Assembly (NCBI GenBank): GCA_017513445.1
Contig: JAFXFS010000007.1
Span: 1 to 62,960 of the forward strand
Length of the DNA stretch: 62,960 nt
Direction: 5' to 3'
Origin: Bacteroidales bacterium
GTDB taxonomy: Bacteria > Bacteroidota > Bacteroidia > Bacteroidales > UBA932
Shown: piece after piece, positions 17,608 to 26,176 of the stretch
How positions within the stretch are numbered: position 1 is the first letter of the stretch
Layout: each line of letters starts with the position of its first letter
The notes under the pieces: model-generated
Told to the model about the DNA's origin: nothing
The model's input: the letters and a program-made list of their open reading frames with translations, nothing else
Databases searched by the model: none
Position numbers and translations under genes: made by a program

Positions 17608-19185
17608 ATGATGTGTAATTCAATTGATATAACTTTTGTTGTACCCGCATTTAAACCAAAAATGAAGGAGGAGTCTATTGGTACCTTAATTTTGGCAAAA
17701 AAACTTTTACTAAGTGGGTATAATGCAGATATTGTACGGTATTGGAATGTAAAAAGTTCTCCAAAGGAGGATTATGATTCTTTTCGAAGAGAGCTTGTTT
17801 CTCTTATTATAAATAGAGATCCCAAGATTGTTGGTTTTTATTGTCGATGTGAAGAATACCATATCTGCATAGATTTGGCAACTCGAATCAAGGAATTATC
17901 TCCTTCGACCAAAATAGTTTTTGGTGGTCCTCAAGCGGAACTTGTCGCAAAAGATACCATTAGAGCTTTTAGTTCTGTTGATTATGTGTGTTGTAGTGAA
18001 GGAGAAAATACAATTGTTCCATTACTACGATGGATCATTAAAGATAATGCCGACTTAACACTAGTAGATCAGATACCAGGATTGACTTATCGCACTGAAA
18101 TTAATGAAGTAGTTCAAAACACCTTCCCCAAGTTCCTTCCAGATAATTATACTAGAGACTTTTCCTATTATGATTTGATACCAAGCAATGTTTGGGTAAA
18201 CACAAAAAGTGTTGCTTTAGATGTCGGTAGAGGATGTCCATTTTCCTGTACTTTTTGTAGTACCAAAACCTTTTGGAAACAAAAATTCCGTTTGCGAAAT
18301 ATTACCGATATATTAAATGAAGTAAAATACTTGGTAGAGAATTATGGTGTTAAAATATTTGATTTTAAACATGACTTGTTTACCGTAAACAAAAAGCGGA
18401 TTCTACAATTCTGTGATGGTTTGCAAAATACCGGACTCAAAATAGAATGGGGATGCGACTCACGTATTGGTGTAATTGATACAGAAATGATTGATCGTAT
18501 GGTAGATTCAGGCATGACGAATATATTCTTTGGAATAGAGAGTGGGTCCGACGAGATGCAGAAAATAATCAATAAACGATTAAATCTTAATGAAGCAGAT
18601 AGAATAGTAAAATATTGTCTAAATAAAGGATTAAAAGTTACGACTTCCTTTATTTATGGTTTCCCAGAAGAAACAGATGATACTGTATCTGATACGATGA
18701 AACTAGCTATTAGATTTCAAAACTATGGATGTAACGTATTAACAAATATGTGTCATATAACTAATGGAACAGAATTGTATACAAAATATAAGGATGTATT
18801 ATATTTTTCGGAGAATACATCTTTTAATCAATGCATAATTGGATTGGAACAGTTAAATCCATTGATTCTTAACAATCTTCATGTGTTTGCAAATTTTTGT
18901 GACTATCCTAGTCCATTACGCCAAGAGTTATCATATTTTGATGCCTTCCGTTATACATTAAATTATGCGTATAAAAATATGCCAAAAGAACATTTGGCTT
19001 TATTAAAAGCTGATTATGCTTCAATTTCAATGTATCGCATTTTCTGTAATGTTAACCAGTCAATACTTGGCAGTTTAATACCAACATCTGATGGAAACGT
19101 AACTTCTACTAGGAAACGATTAAAGCATGATACATCTGGTGATTTATATAAACAGATGGTAATAAACATTGCAGATAATATTTAA
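17608..19185 (+). CDS. B12-binding-domain radical SAM enzyme
   Basis: About 525 residues from the ATG at 17608. Residues ~1-145 resemble the cobalamin-binding Rossmann domain (IVGFYCRCEEY, VFGGPQAELVAKD, CCSEGENTI), though no clear DxHxxG histidine motif is seen. The radical SAM core has the cluster motif CPFSCTFC with Cys at 210, 214 and 217, followed by FFGIESGSDEMQKIINK and SFIYGFPEET. This class does methylations and skeletal changes on unactivated carbons in natural product, lipid and cofactor pathways. It is first in a six-gene operon: its stop shares a base with the next ATG. The substrate is unknown. Confidence 0.88.
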   Translation: MMCNSIDITFVVPAFKPKMKEESIGTLILAKKLLLSGYNADIVRYWNVKSSPKEDYDSFRRELVSLIINRDPKIVGFYCRCEEYHICIDLATRIKELSPSTKIVFGGPQAELVAKDTIRAFSSVDYVCCSEGENTIVPLLRWIIKDNADLTLVDQIPGLTYRTEINEVVQNTFPKFLPDNYTRDFSYYDLIPSNVWVNTKSVALDVGRGCPFSCTFCSTKTFWKQKFRLRNITDILNEVKYLVENYGVKIFDFKHDLFTVNKKRILQFCDGLQNTGLKIEWGCDSRIGVIDTEMIDRMVDSGMTNIFFGIESGSDEMQKIINKRLNLNEADRIVKYCLNKGLKVTTSFIYGFPEETDDTVSDTMKLAIRFQNYGCNVLTNMCHITNGTELYTKYKDVLYFSENTSFNQCIIGLEQLNPLILNNLHVFANFCDYPSPLRQELSYFDAFRYTLNYAYKNMPKEHLALLKADYASISMYRIFCNVNQSILGSLIPTSDGNVTSTRKRLKHDTSGDLYKQMVINIADNI

Positions 19186-20330
19186 TGGAACGAGTATATG
19201 AACATAAGAAGAATGTGTTGCTGTATTTAGGAAAGTTTCCTGGATATGGTTTTGATGTTGATGGAGGAAGTATCTTAGCCCGTCAATTGATAGACATTCT
19301 TAAAACACGATGCAATCTAACTGTTGTCTTTATTAGAAAAAATGGAGAAACTTATACGGATTCTCAAGTAAGAGAGATTAGATATGTAGAGTATAAAAAT
19401 CCGTTTGGAAATAAATTCGTGCGGAGATTACAAAATCTTGATACGAATAGAGAGGCTATTGGAGATTATACAGAGTATGATATTATAATAACTGCTCATG
19501 TAAGTAAATTCTTCGGATTTGAAAATGCTTCCTCTATATTCTGGGACAAAACCATTTTGTTTCCTATGTTTTGCACTAAATCATATAAAAGAGCCGGTGA
19601 GTATGTGCCTCTCGAATATACAGAGCATGAGCAATTTGTTTTAACCCATGTTAGGACAATAATAACTCCTTCTGAAATCGAAATGGAGGATCTTGTATTA
19701 GATTACAGTCTTAATTCAAATAATGTCAAGGTGGTGTATAGAGGGATTAATCCAATGTTTAAACCTCTTGGTAGAAGTCGCTATTTAAATAAGCCACAAT
19801 TAGTTTGTATCGGTTCAATAAAAAAGCAAAAGAATAATATTGCAGCTCTGTATGTATTAGATCTTCTTGTGCGGAAAGGGATTGATTGTTCTTTAAACAT
19901 AATCTGTACGATTCAAGAACAAAATTTGTACGAAGAATTATTAGGATTTATCCGAGATAACAGTTTAACAGAAAGGGTGAATTTCTTTTTTGAGCAAACG
20001 CAAGAACAAGTTGCCCAGATTGTACAAAATTCTGATATTAACATATCTGTTTCAAATTGGGAAACTTTTGGAAGAGGTATTTTTGAAGGTGTGTCTTGTG
20101 GTTTACCCACATTCGTTTATTCTAAGCTTACTGCAGTACGCAAAATTTGTGAAGGTAATCAAGGAATACGTTTTGTAAATAATACAGAAGAGATGGCTAC
20201 AGAGATAGAATGTGTGCTAAATTCACCAAAAAAATATCTTCTAATGTCAGATTCTCTAAAAGTATTGGCAAATGCAGTATCTTCTGAGAGAGAAAAAAAT
20301 AAACTTATCAGCATCTTATTAAAAGATTAA
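19185..20330 (+). CDS. GT4-type glycosyltransferase
   Basis: A 381-residue GT-B glycosyltransferase of the GT4 kind. The N-terminal donor/acceptor half starts with LYLGKFPGYGFDVDGGS. The C-terminal half has IGSIKKQKNN (post-linker) and the EX7E donor-binding motif NWETFGRGIFEGVSCGLP. It probably transfers a sugar from an NDP-sugar to the pathway product. No membrane segment is seen, so it is cytoplasmic or peripheral. The start overlaps the radical SAM stop (TAATG), and the next gene begins 2 bases after its stop. Confidence 0.85.
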   Translation: MERVYEHKKNVLLYLGKFPGYGFDVDGGSILARQLIDILKTRCNLTVVFIRKNGETYTDSQVREIRYVEYKNPFGNKFVRRLQNLDTNREAIGDYTEYDIIITAHVSKFFGFENASSIFWDKTILFPMFCTKSYKRAGEYVPLEYTEHEQFVLTHVRTIITPSEIEMEDLVLDYSLNSNNVKVVYRGINPMFKPLGRSRYLNKPQLVCIGSIKKQKNNIAALYVLDLLVRKGIDCSLNIICTIQEQNLYEELLGFIRDNSLTERVNFFFEQTQEQVAQIVQNSDINISVSNWETFGRGIFEGVSCGLPTFVYSKLTAVRKICEGNQGIRFVNNTEEMATEIECVLNSPKKYLLMSDSLKVLANAVSSEREKNKLISILLKD

Positions 20331-20332
20331 GT

Positions 20333-23200
20333 ATGAATATTTTATATCGTCAATTGAGTGAACTTGTAATTAATGAGACTTGTTTTGAAAAACGCTTAGA
20401 GTTTTATCAAGCGCATTATTATGACAATATATACTTCATTTCAGATTGTGGTAAATACCTTGGATTTAAAAGTTATCAGATTGAAATTCAAGGCAGAACC
20501 TTTCATGTCGAACCTATTCAATTTGGTCTTTCAACAGAATCTGTCTTTCAGTGTTTCATAAATAATCCAGGCGTATTTCGTATTCCTGTTGTAAAGGGAG
20601 ATGAACTTTGTGGAGAATATTATGACGCATCTCAGTCCGGACAAATTTTGTACAAAGACATTGAAGATAGAGCATTAGAATTATTCCCTGTTTTTAAAAA
20701 TGATATTTCAGAAGCCTATATTAATAAAAGGATAGGCGTATTAGGAGACAATGTGACAAATATTATTTCCGTATTACCAACAGCAGAACAATGTACAAAT
20801 GTTGAAGGTTATGATTTGATTATTGATACTACGATAATTCCTCAATTTAGGCCTTTTTTAACAAGACAAAAAGATATAAAGTATTTGTCTCCATACGAAA
20901 TGTTGCGACCTATTCTAATCGACAAGGTAATATCATACTATAAAAAAGAGAACATAAACTTCTTATTCATAAACGGAATAATGAAGAGATCACTGAAAGA
21001 TGTGTCTGAAGAAGAAAATGTTCGTCTTAATATGACAATCGAAAAGGTTTTGCAAGATACTGACTACTTGCATCGTTTTTGTGGCAATGATATTGTTTCG
21101 TTTAATAAGTTATGTCAACACAAGTATGACCTCAACCAATTTGTCAAAGTGGTTTCAAATGGAATCTGCAATGTTCTATTGGATAAAACAGAAGATAATT
21201 ATAATATCATAGGAGGAAAACGATTTACTACTGGAGTGCCAAATAAGGTTTCTGTAAAAATACATATATTTGGACCTTGCGCCGTTATGGGATTATGTGT
21301 TGCAGATGAGAAGACAATCTGTAGCATTTTGCAAGGTCTTATTAACCGCGAAGGATATAATGCCGGAGTTATAAATCATGGATTGGCTTATGGTAATGAC
21401 CAACTTAATGATTTATTAGGCATAATGGCTGAACCTGTTCGCAAAGGAGATTGTATTATATGGTTCTCAGCATTTGATAATGAAGATTTATTAAAGTTTC
21501 AAGAACGAGAAGTTCCGCTTATTAATGTTAGAGAGTGTGTCAAAAATCTAAAAGATTGGTTTCTTGATAACCCTTTTCATTGCAATGCTGCAACAAATCA
21601 TAATATTGCTACAGCAATCTTCCATCAAATAGAAAAATCACTTAACAGTTTTTATGATGTGGATAGAACCAGTATGATTAACTCTCTTTCCTTAGAACTT
21701 CATCATAATCCATATGCAATTTTGGATTCAAGAGAATTAGATGTTTATATGGAATACATCAAGCAATTTAAATGCGATGAATCAAATAAAATAAAAGGAG
21801 CCGTTGTATTAAACGCAAATCCTTGTACTTACGGACATCTATATTTAATACAAGAAGCTCTGAAGTATGTTGATTTCCTATATGTATTCTTGGTTGAAGA
21901 TAGTGTTGGAAGTCTTCCTTATATGGATAGAGAATACATGCTTAAGGAATCACTTAAATACAATAGGCGTGTTAAAGTCCTCCGTGGCGGTAACATTATG
22001 ACATCAGAGAAAGTATTTTCTGAATATTTTAATAAATCCTCAGAACCTTCAAGAATGAGTTTGGTCTTAACTCATAGAACTTTTGGTAAAATAGTAAGTT
22101 CCACTTTAGGAATAACCTATCGTTTTTTTGGCACAGAACCCAATGATGCAATCACTAGAGCTCTTAATGAATCTGCATGTGATATTCTTCCTGAATATGG
22201 TATTCAGCCGGTATTTATCGACCGCATAGCTTTTAACGGCAACCCTATATCTGCCAAAAATGTGAGAGATTTATTATCTAATAATCAGCATTCCGAATTA
22301 GCTAAATTGGTACCATTTCCAACATACAAAAGACTGCTTGAAATTCAGCATGAATACTATAATCATAGTGATGCAATATATTATAACAATATTGATTATT
22401 CAATATTAATTGATTCTATTGTCGATAGTAAAATGATTTCGCTCTCTGATGCAGACATAGTTATAAATTCAAAGTGTTATCCGGGAATGTTTGAAAAGTA
22501 TGGTTGTGAATACTTAGGTCAGAAATGGATTCTCAAAATAGCTAACGATGAAAAACAAAAATTGAGTTTATCTTCTGAAAAATTGGGCCAGATATTATGT
22601 CACCATATGGATATAATTACATCTGAGATTGTTCCTGTGCTATATCAAGGGAAAACAGCACAATTGTCTAAGGAGTGGGATATAGATGACACTACTCAAT
22701 TCTTCCCATTGGCAGCATATTATGAGGAGTTGTTGGATTGTGAACAGTTTGCAAATGGAGTAGCATTTAAATACTCCATATTTAAACAGATTCTCAAAGA
22801 AAAATGCCCTGAAAGTTACCATGATGTATTAACCATATTTTGGAGGGTTTTTATTATTGATTATCTGATGTGTAATGCGAGAAGTGCAGGTAATACAGGT
22901 TTCTTCGATGATGGGGCTATCAGACTTGCTCCTAATTATGATAATTCTACTTGGCTTGAATCAGTATCGGATACAAGGTTTGTTTCCACAGATTTTCCTC
23001 GTCTATTAATGGAATTTGACTTGATGAAGAACTCGGCATATTATGTACTTACAAAACTTGATGACATATATCTTTCTGAGGCGATGCATTATGCTAAAGA
23101 TCATTTAAATCTTTGTGTTTTGCATGAAAACATATCCTCAAAGGAGGATCAATTTCTGTTTAATATTGTTGAATATAGATACATGAAACTATTTGAATGA
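20333..23200 (+). CDS. Multidomain protein: CBS-like, SGNH-like, CitC-like nucleotidyltransferase and HipA-like kinase fold
   Basis: 955 residues, no signal or membrane segment. Residues ~20-110 look CBS-like (YFISDCGKYLGF, then FRIPVVKGDELCGEYYDAS). About 305-400 resembles the SGNH-like region seen in some polysaccharide/CitC-related proteins (IHIFGPCAVMGLCVADEKTI). About 487-660 is a citrate-lyase-ligase-type nucleotidyltransferase: TYGH at 499-502 is the HxGH-like motif and ISAKNVR at 639-645 the second site. About 700-955 resembles a HipA C-terminal kinase (WILKIAN Lys, SSEKLGQIL, then YLMCNARSAGN and APNYDN with Asp870). The Asp expected before the first Asn (DRxxxN) is absent. It may activate an acid or phosphate as a nucleotide and bind or phosphorylate something. 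Domain calls are by motif only. Confidence 0.7.
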   Translation: MNILYRQLSELVINETCFEKRLEFYQAHYYDNIYFISDCGKYLGFKSYQIEIQGRTFHVEPIQFGLSTESVFQCFINNPGVFRIPVVKGDELCGEYYDASQSGQILYKDIEDRALELFPVFKNDISEAYINKRIGVLGDNVTNIISVLPTAEQCTNVEGYDLIIDTTIIPQFRPFLTRQKDIKYLSPYEMLRPILIDKVISYYKKENINFLFINGIMKRSLKDVSEEENVRLNMTIEKVLQDTDYLHRFCGNDIVSFNKLCQHKYDLNQFVKVVSNGICNVLLDKTEDNYNIIGGKRFTTGVPNKVSVKIHIFGPCAVMGLCVADEKTICSILQGLINREGYNAGVINHGLAYGNDQLNDLLGIMAEPVRKGDCIIWFSAFDNEDLLKFQEREVPLINVRECVKNLKDWFLDNPFHCNAATNHNIATAIFHQIEKSLNSFYDVDRTSMINSLSLELHHNPYAILDSRELDVYMEYIKQFKCDESNKIKGAVVLNANPCTYGHLYLIQEALKYVDFLYVFLVEDSVGSLPYMDREYMLKESLKYNRRVKVLRGGNIMTSEKVFSEYFNKSSEPSRMSLVLTHRTFGKIVSSTLGITYRFFGTEPNDAITRALNESACDILPEYGIQPVFIDRIAFNGNPISAKNVRDLLSNNQHSELAKLVPFPTYKRLLEIQHEYYNHSDAIYYNNIDYSILIDSIVDSKMISLSDADIVINSKCYPGMFEKYGCEYLGQKWILKIANDEKQKLSLSSEKLGQILCHHMDIITSEIVPVLYQGKTAQLSKEWDIDDTTQFFPLAAYYEELLDCEQFANGVAFKYSIFKQILKEKCPESYHDVLTIFWRVFIIDYLMCNARSAGNTGFFDDGAIRLAPNYDNSTWLESVSDTRFVSTDFPRLLMEFDLMKNSAYYVLTKLDDIYLSEAMHYAKDHLNLCVLHENISSKEDQFLFNIVEYRYMKLFE

Positions 23201-23553
23201 CAATGGAATACTCTGCCTTTATATGTTATAATAATATCAGGATATGCAAAATTACATATTCTGACAATGACGTTGATTCATACAATTATGTTTTTGAACC
23301 AATTTATAATGCAATAGATTTATTGTCAGATTCATATTTTAGAGGAATACCTGGAATAAAACTATCGTTGCGACTAAATAAATATGTACGAAGAAATCTA
23401 GAGCCGGTATTTATTTTCGAGCGAAATTATATAAGGGGAAAAAAGAATTTTAAGGAATTACAACGAGTGGGTAATATAACCTTGTTGGAGTTTCTTACGG
23501 ATAGTAATATGTGTTACTTTGGAGACAGACTAACTCTTATGCACTATGAGTGA
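23197..23553 (+). CDS. Small protein of unknown function, partner of the HipA-like fusion
   Basis: 118 residues. The ATG at 23197 overlaps the previous stop (ATGA), an arrangement for coupled translation; a second ATG lies two codons later. I do not recognise it with confidence. The layout (GIKLSLRLNKYVRRNLEPVF, then FERNYIRG, LLEFL and FGDRLTL near the end) recalls the short ORFs or N-terminal segments that precede HipA-like kinases in Firmicutes. That would fit the kinase-like C-terminus of its neighbour. Its own end overlaps the PP-loop gene by 8 bases. Confidence 0.6.
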   Translation: MTMEYSAFICYNNIRICKITYSDNDVDSYNYVFEPIYNAIDLLSDSYFRGIPGIKLSLRLNKYVRRNLEPVFIFERNYIRGKKNFKELQRVGNITLLEFLTDSNMCYFGDRLTLMHYE

Positions 23554-24670
23554 TTATCAGATTCCATCTATTCATAAAGGCTCAAAGGTCCTCTTACAGC
23601 TTTCTGGAGGTAAGGATAGCATTGCATGTATGATTCTTTTAAAAGAGAATAATATAAAGTTCGATGCAATACATTTCACACACGATTATTGCTATTCGTT
23701 ACCTACATCTATGGCAAAGAAAGCTTGTGACATTCTTGGCGTACAACTAAATATTGTGGACATTTCAAATGAAATAGACAATACCTTTCTAAATCATAGA
23801 TTTATCGAACGACCTTGTCGACATTGTAAAGGTATAATGGATAGAATTACCGTTGATTTTGCAACTGTCAACGACTATTCTGTGATATGCGTAGGAGATA
23901 TTAAAGATGATAAGACTTTAATAAACAGAATTGTAAATGCTGAAGGTAACCTCAAATATTTTAGCAGGTATTTTAATAAATCAGTATCTCTGCCAGATTC
24001 AATATCAATATATCGTCCTTTGTTGAAATATGATAGCGAACAGACAGAAAGGCTTGTTTTATCTCGTTTTCCATGGTTTAAAAGAGTCAATGATACTGGC
24101 GATAAATATTTTGAATACTCAAGAGAGGGATGCCCTTTACAATTTAAAGATTATGGAGCTGCATATACTAAAGATATGATGTACAAGTTGAAGCATTTAA
24201 ATACATTATGTGGAGAATATGCTTCACTTATGGGAATTCGAGCATCCATACATTTGCCAAGTGAATTTATAATTACGATACCTAAAGGATATGAAGATGA
24301 ATGCAGACGGTATTTGTTAACTCATGGAGCTAATTTACAATCAATATCAAGCGAACACAAAGATTATACAGTTAATCGCATTATGATTGATTTGAATCTT
24401 AATAATAGTATGCGTGATACGGATATTATTAAGATTGTCTGTGACAGGTTTATTGAACGACTTGGGATTACTGGAGATATAGAGTTTTATGATAAAAACG
24501 GTCACATCTCAAATGACTTTGTGACAATTGATTTTGTTTCAGTGAACATAGGTGGATTTCTTATTTTCATTACTTCTCAAAAGTTGTTATGGAAACCATT
24601 ATTTATTGAAAATCTGTGCATTGAAATATTCCACACAAAAAAATTCAAGGTACTAAATTACCAAATATAA
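23546..24670 (+). CDS. PP-loop ATP pyrophosphatase, TtcA/QueC-like
   Basis: 374 residues. SGGKDS at 20-25 is the PP-loop that adenylates a carbonyl or carboxyl. RPCRHCKG gives a CxxC (Cys91, Cys94), and a later REGCPLQ adds another Cys near 196. GDIKDDKTL and YRPLLKYDSEQTERL fill the places of the GHNxDD and RPLL motifs of tRNA thiolation enzymes. The C-terminal ~140 residues are unassigned. Relatives thiolate, amidate or form nitriles on nucleobases and cofactors. Inside this operon a metabolite rather than a tRNA may be the target. The cysteines could hold zinc, a cluster or a persulfide. Confidence 0.8.
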   Translation: MSDYQIPSIHKGSKVLLQLSGGKDSIACMILLKENNIKFDAIHFTHDYCYSLPTSMAKKACDILGVQLNIVDISNEIDNTFLNHRFIERPCRHCKGIMDRITVDFATVNDYSVICVGDIKDDKTLINRIVNAEGNLKYFSRYFNKSVSLPDSISIYRPLLKYDSEQTERLVLSRFPWFKRVNDTGDKYFEYSREGCPLQFKDYGAAYTKDMMYKLKHLNTLCGEYASLMGIRASIHLPSEFIITIPKGYEDECRRYLLTHGANLQSISSEHKDYTVNRIMIDLNLNNSMRDTDIIKIVCDRFIERLGITGDIEFYDKNGHISNDFVTIDFVSVNIGGFLIFITSQKLLWKPLFIENLCIEIFHTKKFKVLNYQI

Positions 24671-24673
24671 CTT

Positions 24674-25972
24674 ATGAAGGTTGTAAACATATCACATAAA
24701 TACCCTTTTATCGAGCAACTAATGTCCAATTTAAGAGATATTACAATTCAAAAAAATACTCTTAAATTCCAAAAAAGTGTTTATGCTCTTGGGCAAATAT
24801 TAGGAATCGAATTAAGTTGCTATCTGAATTATATAAATGAAGATATTATTACTCCATTTGGTTCTGCCTCATGTAAACGATTGACGCATTGGCCGACTAT
24901 CGTTCCTATATTAAGAGCAGGAAGAGCTTTACAAGAAGGAATTTCTTCTATCTTAATTGATTCCGAGGTTGTTGATTGCGATTGCCCTAAATATATAAAT
25001 GGCCAACGAAATGCCAACATAAACCTTGAACAGATTAATCCAAATAATGCTTGTATCATTTGTGATCCAATGATTGCTGGTGGCAAATCACTAATAAGTA
25101 CGATAAAAGTCTTGAAAGCACATTGCCCTAATATCTATGTGTTAAGCTGTATTGCAAGCAATTATGCATTGCCTTTATTGCAAGAGATTCTTCCGGATGA
25201 ATCAATACTTTTAACATGCGCGATTGATGATTTTACACCTAATGTGAGGGGCACACGTCCTGGATTGGGAGATGTGGGTGATTTGTTATATGGGACAAAA
25301 AAATATAAATTAAAAATGAATACACTCTATGATAGTTTGAACGAAGGGATAAAGCATATTCCAGAAAATGTAAATGTCAAAATGATATTCAGGCATTCTT
25401 TTCGTGATTCATTTGTTAAAGAAAAAGATTATCAGAAAATAACGTTGAATGAATATGGTATTCTTAAAGCAAAAGAGTTGGGTAATAATATTGCCTATCC
25501 AATTGGCGGTCTGTATTCAAGTAAATTAGATAGATGTGTTCAGACTCTTGAATATATGACTGATAATAAAGAAATAATAGTTGCTCCCGATTATCTCACA
25601 ACTGTTTTTACATACGATAACGAAACTGCGGATGCGCAAATAAAACTATTGGGGTCATTAAAAAAAGTCATTATCGAACTAAAACAAGGGAAAACGATAC
25701 CTGGATTTTATCCAATTAATGCTACTGTGAAGAAAATAATTGATTTTGTTTTCACGACAGGGAATAAAAAACATAGTATTGATTTGTATTGTTCCCATGA
25801 TTTTCATATAGGCATGATGCTTGCCATAATGTTTGACGAGATTGAAACAGTTGAAGATTTAACTACCAATTGGCCCAATATGCTTGAAGGTATGCTCTTA
25901 TACGGTACACGAGAAGCGTTCTTTTGTATATGGCGTGGAAAGATAAGATATTTTACAAATTATTTAATGTAA
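24674..25972 (+). CDS. UPRTase-like phosphoribosyltransferase fused to a histidine phosphatase
   Basis: 432 residues. Residues ~1-215 match uracil phosphoribosyltransferase: VPILRAGRALQEG, the PRPP loop IICDPMIAGGKSL, and the C-terminal base-binding segment GTRPGLGDVGDLLYGTK. Residues ~230-432 form a histidine phosphatase: FRHSFRDSF supplies the catalytic RHxxR, SSKLDRCVQTLEYM the second Arg, and YCSHDFHIGMM the distal His-Asp. A true UPRTase is ~210 residues and stands alone. The fusion suggests that a base is attached to PRPP and the 5'-phosphate then removed, giving a nucleoside. Last gene of the operon, 3 bases after the PP-loop gene. Confidence 0.82.
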   Translation: MKVVNISHKYPFIEQLMSNLRDITIQKNTLKFQKSVYALGQILGIELSCYLNYINEDIITPFGSASCKRLTHWPTIVPILRAGRALQEGISSILIDSEVVDCDCPKYINGQRNANINLEQINPNNACIICDPMIAGGKSLISTIKVLKAHCPNIYVLSCIASNYALPLLQEILPDESILLTCAIDDFTPNVRGTRPGLGDVGDLLYGTKKYKLKMNTLYDSLNEGIKHIPENVNVKMIFRHSFRDSFVKEKDYQKITLNEYGILKAKELGNNIAYPIGGLYSSKLDRCVQTLEYMTDNKEIIVAPDYLTTVFTYDNETADAQIKLLGSLKKVIIELKQGKTIPGFYPINATVKKIIDFVFTTGNKKHSIDLYCSHDFHIGMMLAIMFDEIETVEDLTTNWPNMLEGMLLYGTREAFFCIWRGKIRYFTNYLM

Positions 25973-26176
25973 AGTTGTGTTATACGATATAGTTCTGAAG
26001 AAAAAGCAGGAGACAAGTGGAATTACGTGTGATTCTACTATGGGTGCTTTTGATTTGGCTTTTACGTAAAGTTATTAATGAATTGACAATTAATGATAGT
26101 TTTGTAAATTATCAATCTTGAGATATAAATGAGTTAATTTTTACAAATCAAATAAACTTTTAGATTATTAACAATT

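Noticed and set aside
26016-26069. Short frame SGITCDSTMGAFDLAF between the operon and the HEPN gene, resembling motif I of adenine-type DNA methyltransferases
   Set aside because: Only ~17 residues long. A fossil methyltransferase is possible but cannot be supported.
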